64,000 nt of DNA from Aurantiochytrium sp. KH105 (lineage: Eukaryota > Sar > Bigyra > Thraustochytrida > Thraustochytriidae). The stretch lies in NCBI GenBank assembly GCA_003116975.1, contig BGKB01000242.1, positions 310,001 through 374,000 of the forward strand, given 5' to 3'. The position numbers and the translations under genes were made by a program. Within the stretch, counting starts at the first letter, position 1. The number at the start of each line of letters is the position of its first letter. Of the stretch, positions 1-8,459 are shown in pieces. The notes beneath the pieces were generated by a model, which made no database searches, was not told the DNA's origin, and was given only the letters and a program-made list of their open reading frames with translations.

Positions 1-135
1 CGAGTTGACCTGCCGCGGCTTGCGTGCGGCGGCGCCCTTGTCCACGATCGACTTGAGCAGCTGCTTGAGCCCAATGTAGTCCACGTATCGCCACCCGAGC
101 ACGGCCTCCTCTTGCAGGTGCTTGCCGAACTTCAT
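1..135 (-). CDS. SPX-domain protein, N-terminal fragment (runs off the left edge)
   Basis: Reading the minus strand from an ATG at 135 gives 45 open codons that continue past the window edge. The peptide begins MKFGKHLQEE, followed by WRYVDYIGLKQLLK. This is the start of an SPX domain: short N-terminal helix, Trp, Tyr-x-x-Tyr and the LKxLLK helix. SPX domains bind inositol pyrophosphates and sense cellular phosphate. They occur at the N terminus of XPR1/SYG1/PHO1 exporters, VTC polyphosphate-polymerase subunits, phosphate transporters and glycerophosphodiesterases. The window does not show which C-terminal domain follows, so the class cannot be set. The next gene is divergent, about 700 bp away. 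The reading is direct; the family call rests on motif recognition. Confidence 0.8.
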   Translation of the reverse strand, partial: MKFGKHLQEEAVLGWRYVDYIGLKQLLKSIVDKGAAARKPRQVNS

Positions 136-831
136 CGCGGCGTCGCGAGGCGCTTCCAGTGAGTCTTAGCCCGCGCCGCCGCCACGCCTCGCCTCGCCTC
201 GCCTCGCCGCGTCCGCCTCGCCTCGCCGCGCCTCGCCGCGGATCCTGCTTTGCGCGACCGTCTGCGGCTCGGCCGTTTAGGATTTAGGACGTCCAGAGCG
301 AGTTTCGGACACGCGAATCTTGCTTTCGGACGGCGGCAGTTTTAGACGCCGCGGCGACTTCCGGACAGACCCGGCGACTTTCGGACGGCGGCTTCTTTCG
401 CTCATTCCATTCCCCTCCTCGCTGCTCTCGCGCGACCTGCACCTCCACGGCGATGGCGTCGCGCCGGCGATGGCGTCGCGTCGGCGGTGGACGCGAACCT
501 CGTCGGAGCCAGAGCCCTCGAGGCCAAGGCGGGCCGGCCGACGGCGCGAGGGCTCGCTCGAAGCTCCTTTCGTGTGTCTTGGTCGAGGTCTTGGAGGTGG
601 AAAGCACCGAGTTGAAGAAGACTACGACTGTGGCGACGGCGAGCGCGAGCCCGGCCTGGAGCGCGGCCACCTGGAGCAGAACTTCTCGAGGAGCGCGGAG
701 GAGAGCGCGGAGGAGAGCGCGGAGACGCGCCGTGCCGGTCTGCGCAGAGTCTCCTGCCGGCGCGCGAGCGCGGCAACTATCTTTCCGGGCGTCGGGCTCC
801 GTGAACGGACAGGGCCTGGGGGAGTGAAGCC
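136..831. other. divergent intergenic spacer with CCTCG repeats
   Basis: This GC-rich spacer lies between the start codons of two divergent genes and probably holds both promoters. It contains an imperfect CCTCG/CCGCG pentamer tract at about 184-240. Open frames cross it on both strands, but all are Arg/Ser/Ala-rich with no recognisable motif, so I treat them as products of GC richness. Confidence 0.5.
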
Positions 832-1785
832 ATGGCGGTCGGGCGGCGGAGCCCCTCGCGAGGCAAGGGCGGCGCGAGGGAGACGACGCAGACGCGGCGG
901 ACGGAGGTCGCGGAGATGGAGGGCGAGGCGAACCCCTCGAGCGAGATGGCCGTGGGCGTGCAGCTGCTGCGAGGAACCGTGAGCCCGTCGTGGCCGCGGA
1001 TCCGAATGGCACACGTGTGCGTGGTGACGCTCATGCTTTTCATCATGATTCTGGGCAGCGTCGTGATGCCGACGATCAACGAGGTGACGCTGAAGCCAAG
1101 CGAGCGTTTTCCGCCGCTCGCCAAGGCAATTTCGTTTTACTCGAACATTCCCATCAAACTTGGCTTGGTGCATGTTTTCCTGTATGGCTGCGAGTTGTAC
1201 TACGATCCGGCGAACGCAGAGCGCCATATTGGGCAGCGTCTCACGACGCTGTGGCTGCAGTTCTTTGAGAATCCGCGGTGGGGACAGCACTTTCACATGC
1301 AGCTCGAGACGTTTTTGCAGGTGATTGATATCCTCAGCCGCGAGGTCGAGGGTAAGCTTCCGAAACGATCTCGCTACCCTGATTTCGTGCACGCTGGGCT
1401 TGCCATTGTTGTTGCACTTATGATGATCACCAATCTCGTCACGTCAAGTGCCTATCACACATTTTACGAGCAGACTATTGGCGCGGCAGCAGCCATTGTC
1501 AAACTCCTCTTCGATTATTATGTTGAAGTGGAGTTCATCAATCCGGCCATTGGCGCTTCCTACACCAAGCCCAAGGCTCTTGCGGGCGGCGCTCTTTGCA
1601 CAGCAGTCTTTGTGTGGTGTGGTCGGCACTTGCTGAGTGCCAGTCTGCCGGTCTACCTGGCGCTCCTGGTGCACCCGACGACCTTGGCGACGGTTTGCTT
1701 TGTTGGCGCATGGCTAACGAACTATTTGTTGTTACCTCCGCAATCGCTGGCGACTGCAAGGGCAACTCCGCGGACTTCTGTTTGA
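832..1785 (+). CDS. hypothetical multi-pass membrane protein
   Basis: I do not recognise this 317-residue protein. The start at 832 sits in a good Kozak context (gccATGG); an in-frame ATG at 916 is an alternative. A basic, polar N terminus of about 55 residues is followed by a strong hydrophobic segment at about 60-82, a weaker one near 105-125, one at about 185-205 and two or more between 240 and 305. That suggests four to six membrane spans. The middle part, between the second and third span, is rich in aromatic and charged residues. It is convergent with the Gpc1-type gene (518 bp between stops). Codon use resembles that of the certain genes nearby, which supports it being real. No function is proposed. 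Confidence 0.55.
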   Translation: MAVGRRSPSRGKGGARETTQTRRTEVAEMEGEANPSSEMAVGVQLLRGTVSPSWPRIRMAHVCVVTLMLFIMILGSVVMPTINEVTLKPSERFPPLAKAISFYSNIPIKLGLVHVFLYGCELYYDPANAERHIGQRLTTLWLQFFENPRWGQHFHMQLETFLQVIDILSREVEGKLPKRSRYPDFVHAGLAIVVALMMITNLVTSSAYHTFYEQTIGAAAAIVKLLFDYYVEVEFINPAIGASYTKPKALAGGALCTAVFVWCGRHLLSASLPVYLALLVHPTTLATVCFVGAWLTNYLLLPPQSLATARATPRTSV

Positions 1786-2302
1786 GCAGTTCGTCTCTGA
1801 GCTCTTTGCAAGTGAACCAGGAGAAGGAAAAGGTTAACGTGGCAACGTGCTTTAAACCAAGTCTCAGGTGCTGTGGAGGTTCGCATCATCAGTGCTCAAC
1901 TCAAGACAACGAGGAGCATTTTCTTTGCAGTAAACTAGCCGAGATCACTGGTTCGAACAAATTGAAAGGGTTACCATCACAACGATAGAAGAGAAGGCGG
2001 ATAGAAGGGCGAATAATTATTCATTCAATTTTTGTTGTTGATCACGAAGGGAATGGATGCGAAGCAACTTGGAGAGGCATCCACCAACAATCATTCGCTT
2101 ATGCCGTGACCCTCGAAAAGAGAAACACAAGATGGGCGAAAAGTAGCTAACTTCCCTTTGACCCTCTCCCCTTCAAAAGAAAAGAGGTAAGCGGGGGAGG
2201 GTAGACAGTGGAGATACTCTTCGACCACGGTGACGGGCCAACCAACGGCGTGTGTTATTTGAAGGGGAAAGGGGTGAAAAGAGACCGTGACTGCATGTCT
2301 GC
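1786..2302. other. convergent intergenic region (3' ends)
   Basis: This region lies between two convergent stop codons and is richer in AT than the coding DNA around it, as expected for 3' UTRs. I see no gene or repeat in it. Confidence 0.5.
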
Positions 2303-3505
2303 TCATGCCTGGTTCTCTTCCTCGTCGTCAGGGACAACCTCGGGCTTGATAGTCCTCCGGCGAGCGTAGTACCTTCGGGAGAAGACCTCGACATAAAAGT
2401 TGGCGCCATTCCACGTGGCGCGCGCAAACACGTAGCACGCAAAAACGAGGTTAGGATACTTCCACTTGTACCAGATGTAGCAGGGAATGACCGTAAAGGT
2501 GGCAAACATCATGTTGAGCACCATCCACATGACGAGGCGGTAGTTGGGACCAAAGGCGTTGAGCATTCGGTAAGAGAAGCCCTCGCCCTTCATCACGTTC
2601 CAGCGAAACAAGGTCATGTACTCTTGGTCAACATACACGTGCAGCCAGTTCTGTGCGCAAGGCTGTTTGGCCACAACATTAATGAGCACAATTTCGGCAA
2701 ACTGCTGAATGAAAAAGACCACCAAGGAGCCAAAGCTAAGCAACGGGGCAACGTGGTACCACTTAGCTTCTGCGAGGTCAAAGATATCCTCCATGGCGCC
2801 TTCGACATCGACATTGAAGTCAGCATACCACCATGCGGCGACGTCCTTGGGGTACCAGCGAATCGCGTAAAAGACAGCCATGGGAAAGGCATGGATGTAG
2901 AACGAGGTGAAACGATCGACGGAGTGAAAAACCAGACTGTTGCGGTACGAGATGATGGTCCAGGGCAAGATAGAATTGGCAATGGAGAAGATGAGCCCAA
3001 AGAAAATGGCAGAGTCGGGCATCGCTAGCATGTACAACACGCAGCCCAAGTTGGCCCAGTAGCAAAAGTCAAGGAGGAAGTAGTGCCACTTGCGGCGCTT
3101 GTACTGAAAGTAGCGGATGACGAGGAGCACGGGGAGCGTGATGAGAAAGGTGTACGGGAGCAGACGCCGGCCGAACTCTGACGAGACGGCGTAGGTCATG
3201 AACACACAGCCCAGTACGGTGAGCAGGAAGGTGACCTTGTCCAGGAATCGGTTGTGACCCTGGCCGTCGGGGCCCTTGAAGTGGTGCTTGATGAAGCGGT
3301 CGGCCTCGTCGCGAGCGCGGCGCTGGCCCGAAAGCAGCGCCAAGTACTTTGTGCTCTTTTGCGAGGTCATGATGGCGTCCAGATTATCGGAGTCATCTCC
3401 GCCCGACGCGAACGCGGGGTTCACGCTCAGCGCCGTCTCGTCGTCCCCTTCGTCCGCGGCCCTCGTCGGGGCCGGCGCGCGAACCTGGCCTGGCATCTTG
3501 GCCAT
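2303..3505 (-). CDS. GPC1: glycerophosphocholine acyltransferase (Gpc1/DUF2838 family)
   Basis: This 400-residue polytopic membrane protein matches the Gpc1 family (DUF2838), which acylates glycerophosphocholine from acyl-CoA to make lysophosphatidylcholine in the deacylation-reacylation route of PC remodelling. After a polar N terminus of about 85 residues comes the hallmark first segment FLDKVTFLLTVLG. It is followed by a YFQYKRRKWHYFLLDFCYW stretch typical of the family, then six or so further hydrophobic helices separated by aromatic loops. The C terminus is acidic and charged (DDEEENQA). The yeast protein is somewhat longer (about 510 residues); most of the shortfall is in the tails. The ATG at 3505 is the first in frame. 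Family assignment is by motif recognition; enzymatic activity is inferred. Confidence 0.88.
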   Translation of the reverse strand: MAKMPGQVRAPAPTRAADEGDDETALSVNPAFASGGDDSDNLDAIMTSQKSTKYLALLSGQRRARDEADRFIKHHFKGPDGQGHNRFLDKVTFLLTVLGCVFMTYAVSSEFGRRLLPYTFLITLPVLLVIRYFQYKRRKWHYFLLDFCYWANLGCVLYMLAMPDSAIFFGLIFSIANSILPWTIISYRNSLVFHSVDRFTSFYIHAFPMAVFYAIRWYPKDVAAWWYADFNVDVEGAMEDIFDLAEAKWYHVAPLLSFGSLVVFFIQQFAEIVLINVVAKQPCAQNWLHVYVDQEYMTLFRWNVMKGEGFSYRMLNAFGPNYRLVMWMVLNMMFATFTVIPCYIWYKWKYPNLVFACYVFARATWNGANFYVEVFSRRYYARRRTIKPEVVPDDEEENQA

Positions 3506-5528
3506 TGACCGCTCGTCGGGGTAAGTATCGCGTCTCCTGCTCCTGGTTCACGGTCTGCGCCCTCCTCTCCTCTTTTCCTCTCCTCTCCTCTCCTCCTCTC
3601 GCCCGTACTCCGTCGCAAGCTGCCGACGCTCTTGCTCCGTTCGTACGTACCGCGGCTCGTACTTCCGAGCTCGCTGTCGCCGCGACTCGACTCGTGGGCT
3701 CGACTGGACTCGACTCCACTACGAGAAGCAGGCACCTTGGCTGCGTTTCCGTTTTGCCCGACGGCCTTTCTGGGAGCGCGCGCGGCGCGGTGTCGCGTGC
3801 GACTCCGCTGCAAACGCGGCGTCTCGTGGAGCTAGCCCGCACAACAAGAGCGCTGGCACGAAGGCGTTGTTTTCCTCCCTTCTGCCCCTTGTCCTGGACT
3901 CGCACGTGCCGCCGCGCGTGCACACCTCGGGCCGAATCGGGGGCCCGCCGGGCACCTCTTTCGGGCGAGGCCGCGGCTGCGGCCACTGCCGCACCGCCCG
4001 CCTGCACGTGCCGCTGCGGCCGCACCGATCGATGCCCGCGCGGCCTGCACTGCAGCTGCAGCTGCAGCTGCTGCCGCGCGAGGCCCAGGGGCGCGCCGCG
4101 GCGCGAGCGCGAGCGCAGGCGAAGCCGCAGCCGCGAGCGGGAGGCGCAGCCGCGGCCGAAGCCCGGCGGTGGGAGGGGAGGAATGGGAGTGGACAAGCGG
4201 CTTCTTTCTGCTGCGAGCGACCTTGTGTAATAACAAAAAGCAGGGGAGAAAGTGGACCGACGAAGGCATGAAATCATCCATCGTGGACACTTATTGAGCA
4301 GACAGATAGGCCTAGGCCTAGGCCTAAGCCCCGACCATGATCATCGCGATGATCATCAGGATGATCTTGCCCGCGCCGCGAAGCTTAAGACCGCGCGCGA
4401 GGCTCGCTCTGGATCGCGTCGCGGAGATCTTGTGTGTCCGCGGCCGACAGCGACATGCGACTGCGAGGATCGGGATGGATAAGATGACCAACCGCCCCTC
4501 GAAGGACCCCGAGATGGAGGCGAGCGTGACCTTCCCGGTGACGATCCGACTGTCTAGGCTCGCAAGCGTATCCTAGGCTCGTAAGCGAATCGGGTATCGC
4601 TTATCGGCTGGTCGATGATAATGATGATGATGATGATGGCGCTCTCGCAGCCCCTCTCCGAGTCCTGGACGGGTCGAGCTGCCAGCTGCAGAGCGGAATC
4701 AGAGATCGAACCCGCCGCACTCGACTTGGCACATGGCTTGCAAGCTAGGCGGGCGCAGCAGCTGCAGCTGCACTTTTTGCGAATGGCGCAAGGAGAGGTC
4801 CGGGTACATTGGGGGGCCAAGGCCTCGCACGAGAGCATCGGCGGCGGCGCGGATCTTGGCGCAGGTGCGGCCGCGGAGCGGCCGCGGACGCTCACCACCG
4901 TCGAGACCGTGGCCTCGGCCCGGAAGGGGAGGAATGAGGCGCATTTGAGGGAGCACTTTTGTGAATTATTTGGTCTGGCATGCTGCGATGAGCTCCAGGA
5001 CCTCGGGCTTTTTGCAGTTTTGCAGGTAGGAGTACATCATGAACACGGGAGGACCTTGGATCTCTTGGAGGATCAAGAGCGGTCTGATTGGTGTTCCAAA
5101 TTTTGCAAACAGTAGGCCTACTACCAAATTGAGTAGCACCTTCCGCTGGTCCTCTCCGCAAGTATCGACATTCACAGAGACTGACGCGGAAGCGAAGCTG
5201 CCATAGCTGACGTGATTCTCCGACGCTTCGATGCCAGGATCGACAGTGTTCACGAAGATGAAAACGACCCAATCACAACGATAGGCCTCTTTTCGCCTGG
5301 CAGGCGCGACCTCGGTTCCAATCAACGGCTCTGCGTTTTCTTTTTTATTTGGTGATAAGGCTCGTCTGTGAAGGGGACGAGCGCAGGCAGCAATTCGTTC
5401 GAGAGGAAGGCGCGGGCGAGAGCTCGCGCAGGGTCTGTCCGAGCTTGTATCCGCGTCTCTTGTTCACGCAGAGTTGCAAAAATCGGAACAAATAACAAAC
5501 GCAACATTCTCACATTTCACGAGGGAAA
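3506..5528. other. 2-kb divergent intergenic region; two minus-strand open stretches without a start
   Basis: This spacer separates the Gpc1-type gene (minus) from Rab28 (plus). It begins with a pyrimidine-rich tract (about 3558-3600), then very GC-rich DNA to about 4200, a TAGGCC tandem at 4307-4327 and an ATG/ATC-rich patch near 4615-4637. On the minus strand, roughly 4560-4322 reads as a peptide ending in a hydrophobic tail (KIILMIIAMIMVGA, then stop). Separately, about 5360-4966 reads as a protein-like frame ending VLELIAACQTK. Neither has an ATG in frame and I could not join them with convincing splice sites. They could be exons of an unrecognised small gene, a decayed gene, or chance. 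Confidence 0.3.
4307..4327. repeat. tandem TAGGCC hexamers (palindromic TAGGCCTA motif)
   Basis: Three and a half consecutive TAGGCC units form overlapping TAGGCCTA palindromes. The same palindrome or a close variant recurs in other spacers of the window, so this is the densest member of a dispersed motif family. Function unknown. Confidence 0.6.
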
Positions 5529-6539
5529 ATGGCGGAATCTAAACAGTCGTCGTCGTCGTCTTCTTCTTCGTCATCGTCGTCTTCTTCGTTCACATCAAGG
5601 TCCTCCGCAGTCGCGGCTTTAGAAAGCAAGACATCAAAGGATGATGACGCCGTCAAGGAACCCTTGCTCGGGCCGGGTCAGCCCATGGGTCCTTCCCTTA
5701 TTCGACGAGACTCTGCGCTCGCCTTGGGCCGTCACGGCGCCCTGACAAAACGCCTCAGCGCGGGCAACATGCTCGGGCACGTGCAAGGCGCGGGAAATGA
5801 TCATGCCAGCCCGGCCACAGCAAAGAGTATCGTCTCGCGCAGTGATGGCGAGGAAAAAGCCTCACTGGACAGCGGAGACGAGGAGGAGCCAACGCAAATG
5901 CAATTCAAAGTCATCCTTTTGGGCGACGGAAGCGTCGGGAAAACATCGACAGCAACGCGCTTCACGCAGGGCCACTTTAAACGCACCTACAAGCAGACTA
6001 TCGGACTCGACTTCTTCATCAAACGTCTCGTGCTGCCCGGCGAGATTAATGTGGCTCTGCAAATCTGGGACATCGGCGGCCAATCCATCGGCAGCAAGAT
6101 GATCTCCAACTACATTTATGGCGCCGATGCGATTGTGCTCATGTACGACATCACGAATTACCAAAGCTTTCGTAATCTCGAGGACTGGATGCGTCTCGTG
6201 CGCAAAGTCTTCAGCGAAGGCCCAATGCCGCACGTTGCACTTGTTGCGAACAAGTGTGATCTCGAACACGTGCGAACTGTGACCAAAGAGAAACACAACG
6301 ACTTTGCAGACGAAAACGAGTTTTATTCGTATTCGCTGTCGGCCAAGTCTGGAGACAACGTGCGTGGGACCTTTCATCGGCTTGCGGCAGACCTCGCTGG
6401 GGTGACTCTGACCAGACCAGAATTTCAGGTTGCACACCAGGTCGTCAAGGCAGAAATCATCGACCACGAAAAGGACGACCCTGAGGTCAACGCCCCTTCC
6501 TATGCGAGCGGGTCCAAGTCTCACTGCATCATTAGCTAA
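5529..6539 (+). CDS. RAB28: Rab28-like small GTPase with long Ser-rich N-terminal extension
   Basis: This is a 336-residue GTPase of the Rab28 group. The G domain starts at about residue 124. It shows the P-loop GDGSVGKT, the effector segment KQTIGLDFF, the G3 motif WDIGGQ (Rab28-type, where most Rabs have WDTAGQ), the segment YDITNYQSFRNLEDW, the G4 motif NKCDLEH and a SAK G5 box. The protein ends in CIIS, a CaaX box, as Rab28 does, instead of the double-Cys tail of most Rabs, so farnesylation is likely. In animals Rab28 travels with intraflagellar transport and the BBSome. The unusual part is a low-complexity head of about 120 residues with two poly-Ser runs; human Rab28 lacks this. The start at 5529 is the first in-frame ATG after a stop. 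Confidence 0.92.
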   Translation: MAESKQSSSSSSSSSSSSSSFTSRSSAVAALESKTSKDDDAVKEPLLGPGQPMGPSLIRRDSALALGRHGALTKRLSAGNMLGHVQGAGNDHASPATAKSIVSRSDGEEKASLDSGDEEEPTQMQFKVILLGDGSVGKTSTATRFTQGHFKRTYKQTIGLDFFIKRLVLPGEINVALQIWDIGGQSIGSKMISNYIYGADAIVLMYDITNYQSFRNLEDWMRLVRKVFSEGPMPHVALVANKCDLEHVRTVTKEKHNDFADENEFYSYSLSAKSGDNVRGTFHRLAADLAGVTLTRPEFQVAHQVVKAEIIDHEKDDPEVNAPSYASGSKSHCIIS

Positions 6540-6816
6540 AGGCCGCAACGGCCCGACTTTGTCGTTCTTCCCGGGAACAAGCAATGCGAGCAAAAAAGGA
6601 AGCGAAGCCGAACTCCCTTCCTCCGCCTTCCTTCCTCTTCGAGAGGTCGTTTCCACACGTACTTTTGTTGCGCATCGATTGGGAGAGAAAAGGAAAGAAG
6701 ACAAGACAAGAGAATAGAAATGAAAAGGTTCGACGCCCTACTTAGCCTAGGCCTACTTCTTGATGGTTAGACTTTCATGATCAGGTTAAATCGTTTGTTT
6801 TGTTTACAACTACTTT
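6540..6816. other. short convergent 3' spacer with a TAGGCCTA-type palindrome
   Basis: This holds the 3' ends of Rab28 and the F-box gene. It is AT-richer towards 6816 and carries CCTAGGCCTA at 6746-6755. Confidence 0.4.
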
Positions 6817-7737
6817 CTATTGCACAGTGAGATAGGCGGACCACGAGGGATCCACAGAGAGAATGGTAGGACCAGATGGATCAGGAAGTCTGCAGACAAC
6901 TCCTGTACGAACATTCACATAAAACCTATCCTCCGCAACCGGCACGAGCTCGAGAGTTGGATCCTCCTCCGCAGATAGCATCAGCATGCTTCGCGATAGC
7001 TTTTCAGTGTAAAAGCCCATCATCTCCGCAAGCGTATATAGCCGCGGAAATGGCTGTTCACTCGGGTCCACATCGGCATGATTTTGACCGTCATGGATCA
7101 TGAGCGACTCGCGTAGCTCGTGCGGGAGCTCTAGACTAAAACGATTTTCCATTGCTTGCAATCCTTCTTCCGAGCAACCTGGGTAAAGTGACCAGGCAAA
7201 CCCAGGACTCATGAAATTCTTCAAATCGGTCCAGGCCCGCTGGACGCGAGCTCGCGCACATAATCGGTCCCCTAGGTCGCTAACAAAGTCATCGTGATTT
7301 CGATGACGACGATAGCCTGCCATGCTGTAGCCACGCACCCAAAGGTTTGGCGGACCACCAGCTCCTTCTTCTTGCGAATCAGGTCCTGGTTCAATAAGCA
7401 TGCCACATAAATCCGAACACACAGCACGTAGATGCAAGAACTCATCAATCGGCACCAAAGGCAAGACCAGCTCCCAGACGAGTCGTGTGTCGCTGCGCAA
7501 ACGGACCGTGCTCCCAGAGGACGGTGGCGCGGGAGGTTCCTTGGCGTTGACAAGCCGCAAAACACCTTTTGCAGGCACATCTGAAGGCGACGATAAGGTA
7601 GTCTCAACTATTTTGCGCGCCCCAAGACCAATCTCATCCGTCTCTGCTGCCTTTTCGCGCACGAGGACGAGCAGCTTCGTGGTGGTTGCCTCAGCGTCAG
7701 ATCTTGGGTCCAGGTCGCCCTTTCGTTCGCTCGTCAT
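6817..7737 (-). CDS. F-box protein with SMI1/KNR4-like domain (FBXO3-like)
   Basis: This 306-residue protein has two recognisable parts. Residues about 84-115 (LVWELVLPLVPIDEFLHLRAVC) resemble an F-box, the helix set that binds SKP1 in SCF ubiquitin ligases. Residues about 165-250 resemble an SMI1/KNR4 (SUKH) domain: Trp near the start (FAWSLYPGCSEEGLQAME), then LELPHELRESLMIHDGQ, then a PFPRLYTLAEM segment. The combination occurs in FBXO3-type proteins, which also carry an ApaG domain; none is visible here. The first 80 residues are polar and uninformative. I infer a substrate adaptor of an SCF-like ligase. The gene is divergent from the acidic protein at 8460 and convergent with Rab28. The ATG at 7737 is the first in frame. 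Confidence 0.72.
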   Translation of the reverse strand: MTSERKGDLDPRSDAEATTTKLLVLVREKAAETDEIGLGARKIVETTLSSPSDVPAKGVLRLVNAKEPPAPPSSGSTVRLRSDTRLVWELVLPLVPIDEFLHLRAVCSDLCGMLIEPGPDSQEEGAGGPPNLWVRGYSMAGYRRHRNHDDFVSDLGDRLCARARVQRAWTDLKNFMSPGFAWSLYPGCSEEGLQAMENRFSLELPHELRESLMIHDGQNHADVDPSEQPFPRLYTLAEMMGFYTEKLSRSMLMLSAEEDPTLELVPVAEDRFYVNVRTGVVCRLPDPSGPTILSVDPSWSAYLTVQ

Positions 7738-7754
7738 CCCAACTCTGCTTTGGC

Positions 7755-7785
<31 letters not shown>

Positions 7786-8459
7786 AGTAAGTGTTTGCCC
7801 GCGACGTCGCGACCTTTATCCTGCGAGGCCGCGTCCGCTTGCGCGGGAAAAGGAGGGAGAGCCCCTTGGGATCTATCTGTCTTGCGCGAGCTTGTGCGCT
7901 ACGAGCCCCCCGAGACGAGTTTTTATAGTGCGGGCAAAATGCTTGCTAGATCGTCCTTTTTTCCCGTGGACAATTTCCCTTTTTTGTCCGTTGGCCGCCA
8001 GTCGAAACTCCGTCGCCCAGAGCGGCTGTGCTCCGCGACAGGGGCAGAGGCCGTAGCCATTCAGGAGTTAGCGAGAGCTGATACTGCAGGGGGAAGAAGA
8101 GGGAGCGCCGCTGGGACCGGACGGTCGCTTTTGATCTGTCTGTTGTATTGATTGATTATTGCTTGCTGTCTGTTTGATAATCTGTCAGTCTGCTTGCTCG
8201 CGTGCTTACTTCCTTGCTTCGGCGAGCTAGCTTTTACATGAGTCGACCCTTTCATGCAATCAGGGTGTGTGCTTGTCTACTTGTGTGCCTCCAAGCGTGT
8301 GCTCTTGCTTGCTCTCAAGTGCTGCAATAGCCTTGGCTGAGCAGCGAGCGTACGCGGGAGCGCGCGCAGGTGGGGCGCAAAACAACCTACCTGACGGCAC
8401 GCCAGCAGCCGCGCAAGCGCGGAGGTAAAACTCGCTGGTCTTGGTGTCAAGGCGAAGCC
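7738..8459. other. divergent intergenic spacer with GA microsatellite
   Basis: This is a promoter region shared by two divergent genes. A (GA)n tract of about 28 bp lies at 7754-7782, only about 20 bp upstream of the F-box start codon, so it probably falls in that gene's 5' UTR or core promoter. No gene is visible. Confidence 0.5.
7754..7782. repeat. (GA)n microsatellite
   Basis: This is an uninterrupted GA dinucleotide run just 5' of the F-box gene. Similar GA/CT runs occur at 16942-16967, 25229-25259 and about 38311-38332. Confidence 0.9.

Noticed and set aside
284..1012. Overlapping open frames on both strands near the left end
   Set aside because: They are Arg/Pro/Ala-rich products of GC-rich DNA, overlapping the promoter and start of the membrane-protein gene.
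8370..8459. N-terminal extension of the stalk-like protein from a GTG
   Set aside because: The first ATG, at 8460, has a strong Kozak context; GTG starts are not expected in a nuclear eukaryotic gene.
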